From Adiantum capillus-veneris (Eukaryota; Streptophyta; Polypodiopsida; Polypodiales; Pteridaceae), in assembly GCA_014529385.2 (NCBI GenBank), contig CM043959.1:89723529-89787528 (forward strand): a stretch of 64,000 bases of DNA, written 5' to 3'. Shown here piece by piece: positions 34,160 to 46,568 of this stretch; the first letter of the stretch is position 1, and each line of letters opens with the position of its first letter. Made by a program: the position numbers and the translations under genes. The notes below the pieces were generated by a model that saw nothing but the letters and a program-made list of their open reading frames with translations, had not been told where the DNA came from and did no database searches.

Positions 34160-35216
34160 TTTTTAGTTTGGATAGTCATCAAATGTCATTCATTTGTGAA
34201 GTTAGTTACTTCATAGTTAGTTTGGTCAATATCTTGAGCTGATAGTGTCCAATTTTGGCATATGAGGTGTCATTGGGATCCTCTTGACATGAACTTCATA
34301 ATGGTCTACTCTAGTCTCTTGAATAGCAAATGGCAGCAACAACGGTTGGCGTCAACAATACCAAATCGGAGAAATTCTCACAAATTTTGTATATTCAACT
34401 CTCCCTGATCCCATCCATGCTATGTATGATCAATTTGGACACCTAAAACCCCAAATTAGGCCCAAAAAGTATCTAGATCCTTTTTGACTTGGTCTTTTTG
34501 GAGTCAAGTCAAAATTTTATCTTTGACATGCCCTTATGATTCCATTTTTGTGTTCTACTCTTCTACTGGGTTCTCTAGATTGGCAACATGCTATAGCTAT
34601 CAATTTGTTTTTGGCTCAAAGTCCCCTTTTTAGGTATTGTAGCAACAACTATGGTACTTGTCAATTATGCCCATTTTTTGCAAGAGTGGTACCATTTGAT
34701 TGCCCTTGATGTGTAGAGTCTACTGCCACCTTGCATGGTCAATTTGGATCACTGGTTTGGTCACCACTTAGTTTTTCCTCTTGCCAAAAGTCCTATTTGT
34801 TAAGCAAGCCCTAGTTATGGTTTTACAATTGGCTTCAAACGTTCCCTATAGCTTCATATGGTCACTTATGAGCTTTTGGAGGGTTGGGTTGTAAACTTTG
34901 TCCCATGGGCTAGCCAATCTGCCAGTTTTAAGAAAAAACACACTCAAAACACACATTCTATGATAAGTTGAACTTTGATCAACGTTTTTCTCTATTCCCT
35001 ATGGTAATTGGTTCCTCATGGCTAGGTGGAGCTTATGGTCCAAAAGTTGGAGGTTTGTAATCTTTTTGGCAGTTGGACTCTGAAATTTGTAAATCTGTGT
35101 GTGGAAATTCCCTCTTGGTCCAATTTGAGCAAATGGAGTGTTTATGAACTCCTCTTTACTTGTAGAACTTGTTGATACCACTTTTGCCTTGGTCTGAGCC
35201 CTGTTGCAGTAATTGT
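34160..35216 (-). other. G2 untranslated region upstream of accessory ORF
   Basis: About 1 kb with no gene on either strand. Composition resembles the spacer before the G1 accessory ORF, but I do not find the AATCGCGATT palindromes here. Interrupted at 35217 by G3; the likely continuation is 63288 onward. Confidence 0.45.
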
Positions 35217-35688
35217 TGTGATGAAATTTATTATTACCTATTTATTGCAACTGATAAGTGGCAAAAGCATCAGCAATTATTTGACTATGCAAAAGGATAT
35301 ACAATTTATGTACATTTTATGATTTAAGTGGTCTTTATGATCTTTGGCCATTTATGACCGACCGGCCAGTTTGTACTCACTTTGACCATTCAAGAAATCT
35401 ATAAAGTAGCTACGTGAAAGAGGGAAATGGTCACTCTTGCACGAGCGGAGATTGCACCCAATGTCTGTGTTATTCCTCTCTCCTCCTCCCTCTCCTCTCT
35501 CACCGTGCCAGTGTAGGTGCATCTGCGCGTGCTCTTCTACTCTCTCTCACTCTCTATCTCTCTTTGTTCGTGTAAAGCTTCAATTACGCGCTTGTTGATG
35601 TGCCAGGTATGCAGATTTGTCAGTTTTATAGCTTGTAATATATTGTTTTTAGTGTTTTGCAGGGCTCTCCACGCCTCTATTTGTAGCA
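35217..35688 (+). repeat. G3 5' LTR
   Basis: 472 bp, TGTGATGAAATT to GTAGCA. It contains a CT-rich region not present in the right copy. A short GACCGACCGGCCAG block lies near the middle. Confidence 0.72.
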
Positions 35689-35689
35689 G

Positions 35690-35701
35690 TGGTATCAGAG
35701 C
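35690..35701 (+). other. G3 primer-binding site (tRNA-iMet)
   Basis: TGGTATCAGAGC, one base after the LTR end. Exact match to the standard plant initiator-Met primer site. Confidence 0.85.
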
Positions 35702-36717
35702 ACAAATCATCGCTCTTGAATGAGATATGAACCATAGAAACATATATCGTAACAAGACTAGAGCTAAGTACCTTTTATTCTTGATTTTTGTTAACATTTT
35801 TCTTCATGTGTAGTGTATTTTGTACTTCTTGTATGTATTGTTCCTCAATTGCCTACGCATGTTTTGGAAAAAGCACGTGTTTGATGAGTCAAAATCGTTA
35901 AGAAAAAGCTTTGCATATGACTATCGAATGTCAATAGAAAAGAGAGAAAGATCGGTATCAATGATTAAAAAGAATACGAAGTTTAATGACATAGGGTGGA
36001 TCAAAGATGTGCAAGAGGAGTTCAAGCACAAAACCTAAATCAAAATTGATGTAGCCATACATACACACCTATCTATATATATGTCTTATTTCTTCCCTTA
36101 ACGTAGGAGGCGACTCTAAGAAACCTTGAGATGGAGCTAATCAAGAGAGAATCCCTAGCTCAGTCTTGCGGGACCCTACCCCAATGATCACTAAACTATC
36201 ATGGAAAAGATCCCTAAGTAAAATGGTTATCATAAAAATAATAAGCTTCTTGTTTTCAAAAAAAAAGAAGAGAAGGGAGCCCAATCTGCACAGTGCAAGG
36301 TCGACGGGCTTGTGCCGGTGCGACAGCGTCCAACCGTAGGATTTTAACAACCACGTGCATTATAAGCAACCAAAGTAGGCCACAAACAGCATCAACTACT
36401 TGGAATAGCATCAATGGTTGTGACAACAACAGCGCAGCATCACCAATGGTGCACTATGGCAGTCCTCAACCACCCACCACACACCTTGGCAACCCATGCA
36501 GAAAGCCGTTGATGAGTTCTCTCTCTATCTCTCATCAAATCTCAGCTCTCTCGTTTGTGAACCAGCCACAAAAATCTCAACCACCATGCAAATATGATGT
36601 AGCTTTGCCAAACAACCACTCGCCTCACCATGTAGAGTCGCAACCTCCAGACCACAGACACACTCCACCTATCTGCAACTCTCTCTCCCTCTCCCTCTTT
36701 AGCCGTCTTCCAACGAG

Positions 36718-36762
<45 letters not shown>

Positions 36763-37339
36763 AGTTGATGGCTGCCAGCGATTGGGTGGTGCCGCCTTCA
36801 ACTCACCTTACTTTCAGATTGAGTGGTGAAGCGTGGATGATGCCATGCAACCATCTCACTCTTGCTCTCAAACCCTCTCTCACCCTTTTGTGTTCGCTAT
36901 GTCATGGGCATGACCAGCAACCACCACAAACACACACACACACATGCCCAGTTTTTGCCGCTTTGTTTCTTCCCTCTCTTCTCCCAACATAAAAAAATGA
37001 CTATGGCACCGAGCTCCCTGCTTCATTTGCAACTCGCTTCAACTATCATGTCGGTCAAGGCATCTCCCCCTCGGCACAACTGCATCAACGGTCTCTCTTC
37101 CTTCCCACACGACTGCATCAACGGTCTCAAATAGGTAGATTGAAGATCAAGGCTGTGAATGTTGGCACAGACGTAGTGAAGCGCACTGTACCTGCTTCTG
37201 CACCTAAGTAGGCCGATCATAGTGGAGCCTTAAAACAATCACTAGCAACTGCAAAGAAGACATTGACACCGTGCTTCAGCAACTGGAGCCATAGTCTCTC
37301 TTGTTTTCTCTATCTCTCTCCTTGAGTACCACTGTGTAT
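35702..37339. other. G3 internal region, no gene; CT microsatellite
   Basis: Open frames here are low-complexity (Ser/Leu runs from a CT repeat at 36721-36758) and have no domain. A 72-codon frame at 35820-36038 has a basic stretch but no recognised match. Nothing supportable as a gene. Confidence 0.5.
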
Positions 37340-37879
37340 AGAAGTGGAAATTGTCGAATCTCTTCAATGGGCAACCATTGATGGAGCTCTACAGCGACCG
37401 ATGCAATACATCCTCGAACAATGCCCCATGTCAGCCACCCTCAAATATTAATGATCTTTTTACCTTTTAACTTACTTCATTTTCTTTTGTACCCAGACAT
37501 ACGATTGGATCCCTACGAATTGTATCAGTTTGTTCTTTTGAAGACGTTTAATTTAACATTTCATTCCATTTCTCTCCCCCTTGTCTGCTGCATCTGCTGC
37601 CCCCACAACTATGACCCCCCCGCCCCCCCCAAACTATTTTCATAGAGGTGGACATTGATGAAGCTCTGCAGCCACTGCTGGAATTCTTTCTTAGACAACG
37701 CTCGATGCCAGGCATCCTCAGGCAACATTGACGATGATGATGACCTGACAACATTAGGTTTTTATTTGTAATCCTTTTTTTCACGTTACTTCATTTTATT
37801 TTGTACCCAAACATTGTATTAGACCCATAAGGATTGTATCAGTTTGGTCCATAGGCCTTTGGAAGATGGTTAATATACC

Positions 37880-37926
<47 letters not shown>
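37340..37926 (+). repeat. Diverged tandem dimer (~300-bp unit) ending in CT22
   Basis: Unit 1 (about 37340-37636) and unit 2 (about 37637-37926) share ATTGATGRAGCTCT, TTCATTTTNTTTTGTACCC and TTGTATCAGTTTG in the same order. Unit 2 runs into a TC repeat at 37883-37926. The Penelope-like repeat starts right after. Confidence 0.65.
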
Positions 37927-37928
<2 letters not shown>

Positions 37929-37947
37929 CCTGGTATGGGGTGTCTGG

Positions 37948-38307
37948 TTAAAGTATCCTCATAAGGATAAGCCAAAATGAGGATACAAATATATTTTTAT
38001 GATGTGGTAGAAGATCAGTAAATCCACGCTTTATTAAGTGTCCCACATAATAATACTGTGGCCCTATACCTAGGGCTTCCCTGACCATCATCAGACAGAT
38101 GTTACTCCTGAAATGTTCTTGACCCCAAAGGGTCACCCGTTTTATTCTATTTTTATATGTCCACCATTTCGTATGCGCAACAGATGTTCCTAATTGAGGG
38201 AATAGAAGATGCTCATAACGGAGTATGGTGGTCTCTCGGATGGACTCTCTTGACTGCTGCTGATAAGCAAGAGAAATCGTCAATGCCTGTTCTTGAATAT
38301 AAGCCAT
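37948..38307 (-). CDS. Conserved antisense ORF in repeat B1, unknown
   Basis: An open 119-codon frame on the strand opposite to the RT. It includes AYIQEQALTISLAYQQQS, TILRYEHLLFPQLGTS, TKWWTYKNRIKRVTLWGQ and REALGIGPQYYYVGHLIK. The B2 copy (57517-58034) keeps the same protein with one frame break and extends further. I do not recognise it. No signal peptide or catalytic motif is evident; it is Trp/Tyr/Arg-rich. It may be a chance frame on the reverse of a conserved non-coding region. Confidence 0.3.
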   Translation of the reverse strand: MAYIQEQALTISLAYQQQSRESIRETTILRYEHLLFPQLGTSVAHTKWWTYKNRIKRVTLWGQEHFRSNICLMMVREALGIGPQYYYVGHLIKRGFTDLLPHHKNIFVSSFWLILMRIL

Positions 38308-40825
38308 AGCTGATAAAGTATAAAGACCCAGCTAAAGAAAAGCTATGGAAGAAACTTGTAAGCTGCTGGTAAGATAAGAAGTGCCCAAGTCGATTACAAT
38401 GAATTCTGTAATAGAATATGCATGTCTTATATAGACCCTCATTGCAACCTCTTTTTGGATGTTAACTGTACTAAATACCCTCCTTATGTGCCCTCACTTC
38501 TTGAATACTGTAACACTATAACTTTTTTCATGCCATATATTTCCCCTTGGAACATACCTATTTGGCAATCCGACTGGTATTAGTCTCTTATGTTATGTCG
38601 ATATTATTGTAATTATTCGTCAGAAGCCTTTGAATGTCGGAGTCCTTATCGCATAAGAAATCTTTTGAGGCGGGCTTCGGCTTTAGTTAAAAAAATTCTT
38701 AACTAGCTATTGCCACTCACTTACTATTCTCTTATTTTCTTCACTAGCCGTAAATGGTAATGGGTCATTTTTAGCCTCATTTTTTTAATTAATAAAATAG
38801 TGAGTCCTAGATCGCTGCCTATTAACCCTAACCTTTTGTATCACCTGTATGGCATGTTCTTGCTACCACCTACATATTGTAACCCTAACCTTTTGTATGC
38901 TCTGTCGCACGCTATCTTCTATTTAAGAAATGTGTCTACACTAACTAGCGTCTTCTGCACTTACGGCTTATGGATCTTGCGCTATTACAATCCCTGATGA
39001 CCCGGGATGTAAGCGATAAGCTGGAGTGCGGTGATAGCTGTCTACTGTTGGGTCTTATCACCTATAACTGGACTCTGTCATCTATAAATTCCACATGGAA
39101 TGTGATCAGGTGAGTACTAAACTCTCTTAGCAATTGTTATGTGACTATTAACACTGGGGACTGCAACATGCCTAAAATTAAAGAGAATGGAGTTGTCTTC
39201 TCCTCCGAGTTTACAGGTGCTTTATTTCTGAAAATTATTGTCACTCGGCTTCCTTTTAAAATGGGGCTCAACGGATTTAGTTAAGTTTATGAGTAATGGG
39301 ATAAACTAAAGTTAGATAGCATGCTTTATGGTTTTAACTACTGCTCATTGGATGGCTTTATGATAGATTGGAGGTTGTGATTCTATGTGGGTTGCGGTTG
39401 CTGATTTTCGTAAAATAATTGCTCAATATTTGTGCTCGATACTGAGGTACTCCAAGTTTCTGAAGGTTAAAAAAAACTTCAAGACCTTCTTGATTGTGCC
39501 AGGCTGGTTTTATATGACTGTCAAAATGCTTGGGTAATTAGTAAAATTCTTGGTTTGAGTTACTCTGGCTAATTGGACAGACTTTAGAACGAATGTGGCT
39601 CACTTCCGGGTCTATTTCACTTATTTTTTTGAGATAATTGTAAGCTCACTGTCATATTGATGTGAGGTCCCCAAACTGCCAATACCAAGATCGGGATGGG
39701 ATCCTTGACAGGTCTCTAGGTCTGATAAAAATCAGAGTCTCTAAACAAGAAAAATACAAGGAATAGACCTTTACCATTGACAATGGCTTGGGTCTATAGC
39801 CTTAGAAGAAGACCTAGTACTGTCTCGCAGCGAAAATGGGACAATGTATTAAAAGTCCAAAAAAACTATTTTGGCCCTATAACTTCCAAAAATTGGGCTA
39901 AGGTATCCTCAACCAACGCTTTTTTCTCCCTAACATATGTGCGGGCACAGCCGCTGGTGGACTCCTCTTCCAAGTGAAGAAGTTTTCTAAATGTCCTTAG
40001 TGTGCAGGGATATATAGTTACCTGACTAATCAGGTCCACCCGTCCATGATTGACAACCTTAGTCAATCCCCACTTACCACCCCGTACTCACACATGATTC
40101 TTTTGTTTTCTAATTACTATCACATTGTTTTAACACTTAAAATAATAGTTTCTTTTAACTTTTCGGCACAGTAATTCCTTCAATCAATTATTAAAGACAT
40201 CATTGAAAGCATTCTTTTAAAAAACAGACATCTTTAAACTTAAGACAGGGTACTGTCAATCAAAACATTGTCCATAATAACCATGACCAGTACTCTTCTT
40301 GTCTCAAGACAACCTAAGGGTGAAAAAAACAGCACACATTCGTTATTCACAATCCGGAATGGATAAACCCCCACCCAAGGATCCGGGTGTCCATACACCA
40401 AACCAGATACAACCGGGTGGCTCCCCTAGGATAAAAACGGTATCCTAACTTATGTAGAAACATCAAGACATGACATGGAGTAGAAACTCATCGTTCATAG
40501 GGGTAACCGACTTATCCGTGGCTGGAAAGCCATCATTATCATCAATTTATACCAAGGAGTCGGAGGTGTTTTGAGACAAGCTGTCTTAAGGATGATCAAT
40601 CATATCTTTCTTAATTCAACCAGTTTTAACCCAAACAATTCTTTTCTACTTTATAAACAAATGCACATTGGTTTCTTGGAAGTTACCTTCCGTTTTTAAC
40701 CAACTATTCCTTTTCTGATTCTTACTCACTCCTTACGTATGCAATGTTAACTTATAAAAGAACTTAAAGTATTGAAGGACTTAATTGAATAATGGGAAAC
40801 CCACCTGGGACTGATCGGCCATCTG

Positions 40826-40966
40826 CTATTGCACTGGCGCCTGAAGACTCTCCTCCGTAGGCCTACTAGTAGGCCCAACTTCGTCGTCGTGTGACGCTCT
40901 AGTTCTTTTTAGAGCTCTGTCCTCATCACCAGATGTAGGATTGGCTCGGGTCCTTTTAGGTGCCAT
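40826..40966 (-). CDS. Short basic ORF, gag-start-like
   Basis: 46 codons on the minus strand beginning MAPKRTRANPTSGDEDRALK with a second KRTRAS. Short basic starts of this kind are common at the N-terminus of gypsy Gag. It ends in TAG, with coding-like sequence beyond. It may show that part of this 4.2-kb insertion is internal region rather than LTR. Weak. Confidence 0.3.
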   Translation of the reverse strand: MAPKRTRANPTSGDEDRALKRTRASHDDEVGPTSRPTEESLQAPVQ

Positions 40967-41389
40967 AACTTTTTATCCTTATAAAAAGGACGTCTAATCA
41001 TTAGGTAAATTATCCAAAGCTAAACTTAACATTTGTATCCAATTTTATCCAAATCTAGGTTAAATTTGTAGTTTTGATTGGTAAATTCTTGACCTAGTAA
41101 TTTCTTATTTGTCTATATAGGCATGATAACTTTTTCCACAACTTCCCTAAGGGTTTTCTAAGCTATCCTAATCTACTTATAATTTTGTATATCTTTTTCC
41201 TAATTTTCCCATCGAATTTTAAGTTTGATATCTGCTTATTTTGAGCTTAATATTTATTCTTTTTATTTTCTCTTAAAGATTTCATTTCTTCAACTTTATA
41301 TCACACACTTACACTTACTATATCTTTCCTAAAAACTTTTGACCGCAAGGTCTATTTATTTCAATTAATCTTTTGCTAAAAATATGACT

Positions 41390-42910
41390 TTTGGTCAATT
41401 ATAATTTTCTAAACTCACTAATTAACTATGGTATAATTATCACTAGTAGATAAGGATGTTTGTAACCTCTTGTAATTATCTTTCAATTTTTCAACTTAAT
41501 TATCCATTTCCATATTTAATTTTCAATTAAAATTAGTATAATTTGACCTAGATAAATATCTATACTAATTTTCTAACCTTGACATAATTATCACAGATTT
41601 TTTTATCATGTAATATAGGTCTAATAAATAGCATGTAATAATATCACATGATTTACTAATTTCTCCCTTTAGTTTTCAGCTAGAATTAGTATAATTTGAC
41701 TTCTATAAATATCTATACTACTTTTTTAACATTGAAATAATTATCACAACCTTATTATCATGTAATATAACTCAGATAAATAGCATGTAATTATATCACA
41801 TGATTTACTAATTTTCCCCTTTAGTTCTCAGAAATTAGCATAATTTGACTTAGATAAATATCTATACTACTTTTCTAACCTTGACATAATTATCACGGCT
41901 TTTTTATGATATAATAAAACTCTAAAAAATAGCATGTAATCATATAAAATGATGTACTAATTTCCTCCTTGAATTTATCTTCAAAAATAGAGTCTTTTAA
42001 CTAATATAATTAGCTTAATTAAATTTATATGGATAAGCTAATTATCATAGGTCTTAAATGTTGTAACTTACCTCTAAAATTATCTCAAAGCTATTTAATG
42101 TAATTTGCTATTTTCCCCCTTTAATTTTTTCTTAAAAACTGTGCTTTTCTACTAAGATAACTAGCTATACTAATTATCTGTAGTTAAAATAATTATCACG
42201 AGTTTCTTAAAATGTATTTTACTTCTGATAATTATCTCAAAGATTTTTAGATTAGTTGGCTATTTTTCCCTTTATGTTTCCTTAAAAAACAGTGTATTTC
42301 TGCTGAGATAATTAGTTAAAATAATTATCTTAGATTAAGATAATTATCATGGGTTTATTAAGATGTATTTTACCTCTGATAAGTATCTCAAAGATTTTTG
42401 GATTAGTGTGCTATTTTTCCCCGTTTATTTTCCCTTAACAACAGTGTATTTCTGCTAAGATAATTAGTTAAACTAATTATCTGAGGTTACAATAATTATC
42501 ACGGGTTTCTTAAAATACTTTTTACCTCTGATAATTATCTCGAAAGTTTTTGGATTAGTTTGCTATTTATCCCCTTTTATTTTCCCTTCAAAATAGTGTA
42601 TTTCTATTGAGATAAGTACTTAAAGTAATTATTTGAGATAAAAAGAATTTTTATGGGGTTTTTAAGATGTGATTTACCTTTGATAATTATCTCAAAGCTT
42701 TTTGGATTAGTTTTTTATTTTCCCCCTTTTATTTTTCCTTAAAAACAATGTTTTTCTGCTGAGATAATCAGTTAAACTAATTATCTGAGGCTAAGATAAT
42801 TATCACAGGTTTCTTAAGATGTGCGTTAACTTTGATGATTATCTCAAAGCATTTTGGATTAATTTGATCATTTTCGTCTTTACTTTTCTCTTAAAAATAG
42901 TGAAATTCTG
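41390..42910. repeat. 152-bp tandem repeat array inside the 4.2-kb insertion
   Basis: About ten diverged units. The marker AATTATCAC (or a variant) recurs near 41583, 41737, 41888, 42041, 42191, 42343, 42493 and 42799, at 150-154-bp steps. Units share TTACCTCTGATAATTATCTC, GGATTAGT and TTTTCCC blocks. Very AT-rich. Confidence 0.8.
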
Positions 42911-43366
42911 AATAAATAATTACAAAAATTATTCAAAAAATTATAAGATAAATTCCCTAGCATATTGATAGTCTAACACAGCTCTGATAATTATTTCATC
43001 TTGAACTAAGTTTAATTAGTATAATTATCATTAATTTATAGTTAAAATGAATAAATTCACTCTTAATATAATATAGTAATTAATTAGGTTAGTATCCCTA
43101 ATCTTAATCTCAATAATCAACAAAAAATTTAGAATTAAAAGAGAATTTTAGAGTATAAATATGTTTAGTCGCTTAATTAATTGAATTAATTAAGAAAATG
43201 GAAATAGATTAACATAGTTCTACTAATTAAAAAGGGTTAGTGATAATTATCGTTGATTAACCAACTAGAGCTTTGCTCTCTAGTGATTTCTGAGTAGAGG
43301 TCCCTCTAGATGAGAGAGAATTTACCAAGGCTCCGAGTCTCTCCGAAATTGTGCAGCAAGGGGTCC

Positions 43367-43374
43367 TATTTATA
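43367..43374 (-). promoter_or_regulatory. TATA box of the solo LTR
   Basis: The minus strand reads CCTATAAATAGGACCCC, about 500 bp after the minus-strand LTR start. It is the expected U3/R border position and sets the element's orientation. Confidence 0.55.
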
Positions 43375-45138
43375 GGTTTCTAGCACTCACAAGCTCTCAT
43401 AGGCCGAAAAAGGCACCTGCTTGCAGCTCAAGCAGCCCCTAGGCTCAAGATGGTGCTCCCTCCTACTAATTTTGTCTGGGGCAGGTTCATTACTGGCCCT
43501 CTTAGCCCCCCGTAGCTTCCGGAATCGATTTCTGCTATTTTTCCTAATTTTTAATGATTAAACTTGGAATTATCTGCAATTTCTAGAACCTTTGGATAAA
43601 AAGTCTTTAGGAGTAATAATTATTACTAAAACCATTCAATTTTACTTAACTAATTAAATTCAGTGTAACTTTTCAGAGCCCGTATCTTTTTCAGATTTTA
43701 TCAAAATTCGGTTTTGAAAAATTCTAACCCTAGTAAAGCTCTGGTTACGGTTCCAAAATTATCAATATTTGCCATAGTTGGATCATTCTATCGTTTTTTC
43801 TTAACAACCAAGCTAATTTGATCAGGCTTTGTACAATTTCTAAGGTTTCAAAAACTGGAAACCTTACAATTAAGTACTGGTTTCTGAGGAGCAGCCTTAT
43901 CTTGAAAAGATTTTATAAATGTTGAATAGCACCACATACCCTATTGATGTAGTTTTTTTAAAATTTTTATTTGATGTCTTTTACCTTTTTACATCACCTA
44001 CCTGTAAGATTGCTACCAGTTTTTTGAGCCTCGCCACCTGCTCGGTTTATTGACTGGTTACTGCTTGCCTGGTTACTGCTTGCTTGGTTTTAGTTTGGAC
44101 CCTCAGCTATACCATAAACTAAGCTTGCCAGTATTTGCTCTTTCTTTCTCTCATTTTAGTATGTAGAAAGATGTTCGCCTATCCTCTTGATGCGGCTACA
44201 AGGAAAAGTTTTAAGGGTTGATGGTTTAATAGGTTCTCTCTAGTGTAAGAGATTTCATCGACTTTGCTTTAGCTGTCCCGGATTTTTAGCCTTACTTCAT
44301 TGTGCTGGTTCTGGGTAATGCTTTTTCTTAAATGCTAAGACTTGCATGGCTATTGTTTTTTAGAATAGTAGCATGGCGGCATACACTATCAATACATATA
44401 TATATTCTTTTTCCTTACAAAAAAGACTTAAACTGTCACTTTTTCTCAATAAAAATAGAGAAAAGGATTGAGTAGTATATGGTAACATGGAATAAAATGT
44501 AGTTTGTAATAGGCTTTGCTAAAAGTATGTCAGACATGACATAAACTAAGAGATAGATGTATTTTTGATGATGGCAGTAAATATGATCGAACTTGCTCAA
44601 AATTCATAACATAGGCTCTGGTTTGTATTGAAAATTTGGGAAATACTTTGATAGGAGCCTATTCTATGGGAAACCTCAGCTTTTAAATACCTAAAACTTT
44701 CGTACAATAAGAACTTTACAAATTAATTTCAATTTCTTTTTCTATATATCAAATGACAACAATTGTTTTTTTCATTGGGACATGGATAACAATGGGATGC
44801 CCATGCATCACCTGTACACAGTAACAATTGCTAGCCCAGCGTTTTCTTGTTTACTATGGGTGCAGGTGAGGGCTACCTTATTTGATTAAAGCATACTGTT
44901 CGGCGTGGTTGATGACATGTGGATTTTCTTTTAACTTAATTAAGCAACATCAATTCTAAATTGAGGATTACCTTTTCCCATTGGTTCACTTTGTTCTCTT
45001 CACTACCTTGTACAAAATTTATTTTCAACAGCAAATGAATTATTGTACAATTCCATTGTATTTACCTAGAATTTCTTGTCTGTGAACAGTTTCTGTTCTT
45101 TTGCGTATATGTATATATTTAGAACTGCTACACACACA

Positions 45139-45284
45139 ATAAACACGAAAGAGAGATTGACTTGTCTATTTCTCTCAGACTGTAGTTCTAGGACTTAGCA
45201 CCTGTTACAATATAATTTACTATATTCTAATAGGTAGGGGTGATACACACAGTCGTAGTGGTCCTGTTTGACTTGACTGGTGAA
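45139..45284 (+). other. Start of the longer Penelope-like copy, before the hAT insertion
   Basis: No gene. It directly follows the AC end of B1 and continues at 53595 after the hAT element. It presumably holds the 5' untranslated region of ORF1. Confidence 0.45.
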
Positions 45285-45409
45285 CAGGGATTTTAATTAC
45301 TCGATGACGCATTTTGTTAAATGTTAATTATTGTTGTTATTATCACTATTTTTTTCATGTTAATAATATATCTAATGTCATGACCTACGAAAATCGGTAG
45401 AAAACGTAG

Positions 45410-45507
45410 AACCGGCGGGAAAACAAACAATCCCGGCAGACCCGGCGGGTTTAACATGAAACAAGGCGGGCCCGGCGGGACAAGCAAGAATCCCGCCGGA
45501 CCCGTCA
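45410..45507. promoter_or_regulatory. hAT left subterminal CCGGCGGG motif cluster
   Basis: Repeated ACCGGCGGG, ACCCGGCGGG, GGCCCGGCGGG and the reverse CCCGCCGG within 100 bp of otherwise AT-rich DNA. A matching cluster is at 53418-53482 near the right end (GGCCCGACGGG, GCCCGGCGGGC). Short subterminal motifs are known transposase-binding sites in hAT elements such as Ac; the same role here is inferred. Confidence 0.6.
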
Positions 45508-45659
45508 TGTACCCCCTCCATATTTGGCGGCTCTATATAACTCTATAGTAGACATCACATCACATCACCTCTTCCTCTAAATTTGGTCGTCCTTTAAAAT
45601 TTAGAAGGAAAACTAAAGGTAAAAAAATGAATAGTCTTTAAAAAAAATTAAAACTTAAT

Positions 45660-46410
45660 GTAACTCTGATCATGGATCATTAGTTCTTTTTTTGGATTGA
45701 AATGATTCTTGAAAGGAGGTAGAAAGGTGAATCTTTGGGTCGGTATCTCTACATTTGGGATGGACTGATCTCATGTTTGGTTCACCGTTATATTTGCTAA
45801 ATTGATTGCTATATTGATTAGAACTTCTATCATGGGTCATTAGTTCTTTTTTGGACTGAACTGATTCTTGAAAAGAGATAGAAAGGTGAATCTTTGGGTC
45901 GATATCTCTACTTTTGGGATGGACTGATCACATGTTTGATTCACCATTGTATTTGCTTGCTATTCCGATTAGAGCTCCAATCATGGGTCATTAGTTCTTT
46001 TTTGGACTGGACTGATTCATGAAAGGAGGTAGAAAGGTGAATCTTTGGGTCGATATCTCTACTTTTGGGATGGACTGATCACATGTTTGATTCACCATTG
46101 TATTTGCTTGCTATTCCGATTAGAGCTCCAATCATGGGTCATTAGTTCTTTTTTGGACTGGACTGATTCATGAAAGGAGGTAGGAAGGTGAATCTTTGGG
46201 TCGATATCTCTACTTTTGGGATGGATTGATCACATGTTTGATTCACGATTGTATTTGCTTGCTATTTCGATTAGAGCTCCAATCATGGGTCATTAGTTCT
46301 TTTTTGGACTGGACTGATTCATGAAAGGGGTAGGAAGGTGAATCTTTGGATCGATATCTCTACTTTTGGGATGGACTGATCACATATTTGATTCACCGTT
46401 GTATTTTCTT
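45660..46410 (+). repeat. hAT left tandem array (151-160-bp unit, five copies)
   Basis: CATTAGTTCTTTTTTGGA recurs with the marker TAGTTC at 45681, 45841, 45992, 46143 and 46294. Units 3-5 are nearly identical (AGAGCTCCAATCATGGGTC), so this array expanded recently. It lies between the left end and the transposase start. Confidence 0.88.
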
Positions 46411-46568
46411 GCTCATGTTTGAGTAGATTGAGGTTTATTCCCTTCAGGCTTCACTACTACGCTTGTGTGTGATATTGATTATAACACTAATGTTTGGTTT
46501 GAATAATACTTGAAAGAAGAGATAGCATACTGAGCTATGTTTATTGGTATTGCAGGCATCCAATAAGT

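Larger units (their letters stand above)
39661..43868 (-). mobile_element. 4.2-kb LTR-derived insertion, probable solo LTR
   Basis: Absent from the equivalent place in B2 (59400), which gives the empty site. Ends are TGTGAGGT...ACCTTACA (TG...CA), flanked by ATTGA (39656-39660) and ATTAA (43869-43873), a 5-bp duplication with one change. The minus strand has TATAAATA at 43367-43374, about 500 bp inside its start, as in an LTR promoter. No second copy of either end is present inside, so it is a solo LTR or a non-autonomous element that lost one LTR. It carries a 152-bp tandem array. Confidence 0.7.
37928..45138 (+). repeat. Repeat B, copy 1 (5'-truncated Penelope-like copy), split by solo LTR
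   Basis: Begins CCCTGGTATGGGG directly after CT22. It matches B2 almost base for base apart from scattered changes and small indels, is interrupted at 39661-43868, and ends GAACTGCTACACACACA. There is no RT in this copy. Confidence 0.85.

Noticed and set aside
36293..36829. 178-codon ORF as a host gene
   Set aside because: Low-complexity; half of it is Ser/Leu from the CT repeat, with no domain and no conserved features.
38818..38895. TTAACCCTAACC as telomeric repeats, which would suit an endonuclease-less Penelope element
   Set aside because: Only single partial units (CCCTAACCTTTTG), not tandem CCCTAAA arrays.
38995..39030. CTGATGA in both B repeats as a hammerhead ribozyme core, which some Penelope-like elements carry
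   Set aside because: No correctly placed GAAA and no convincing stem II or III could be found in either copy by eye. A covariance search would decide.
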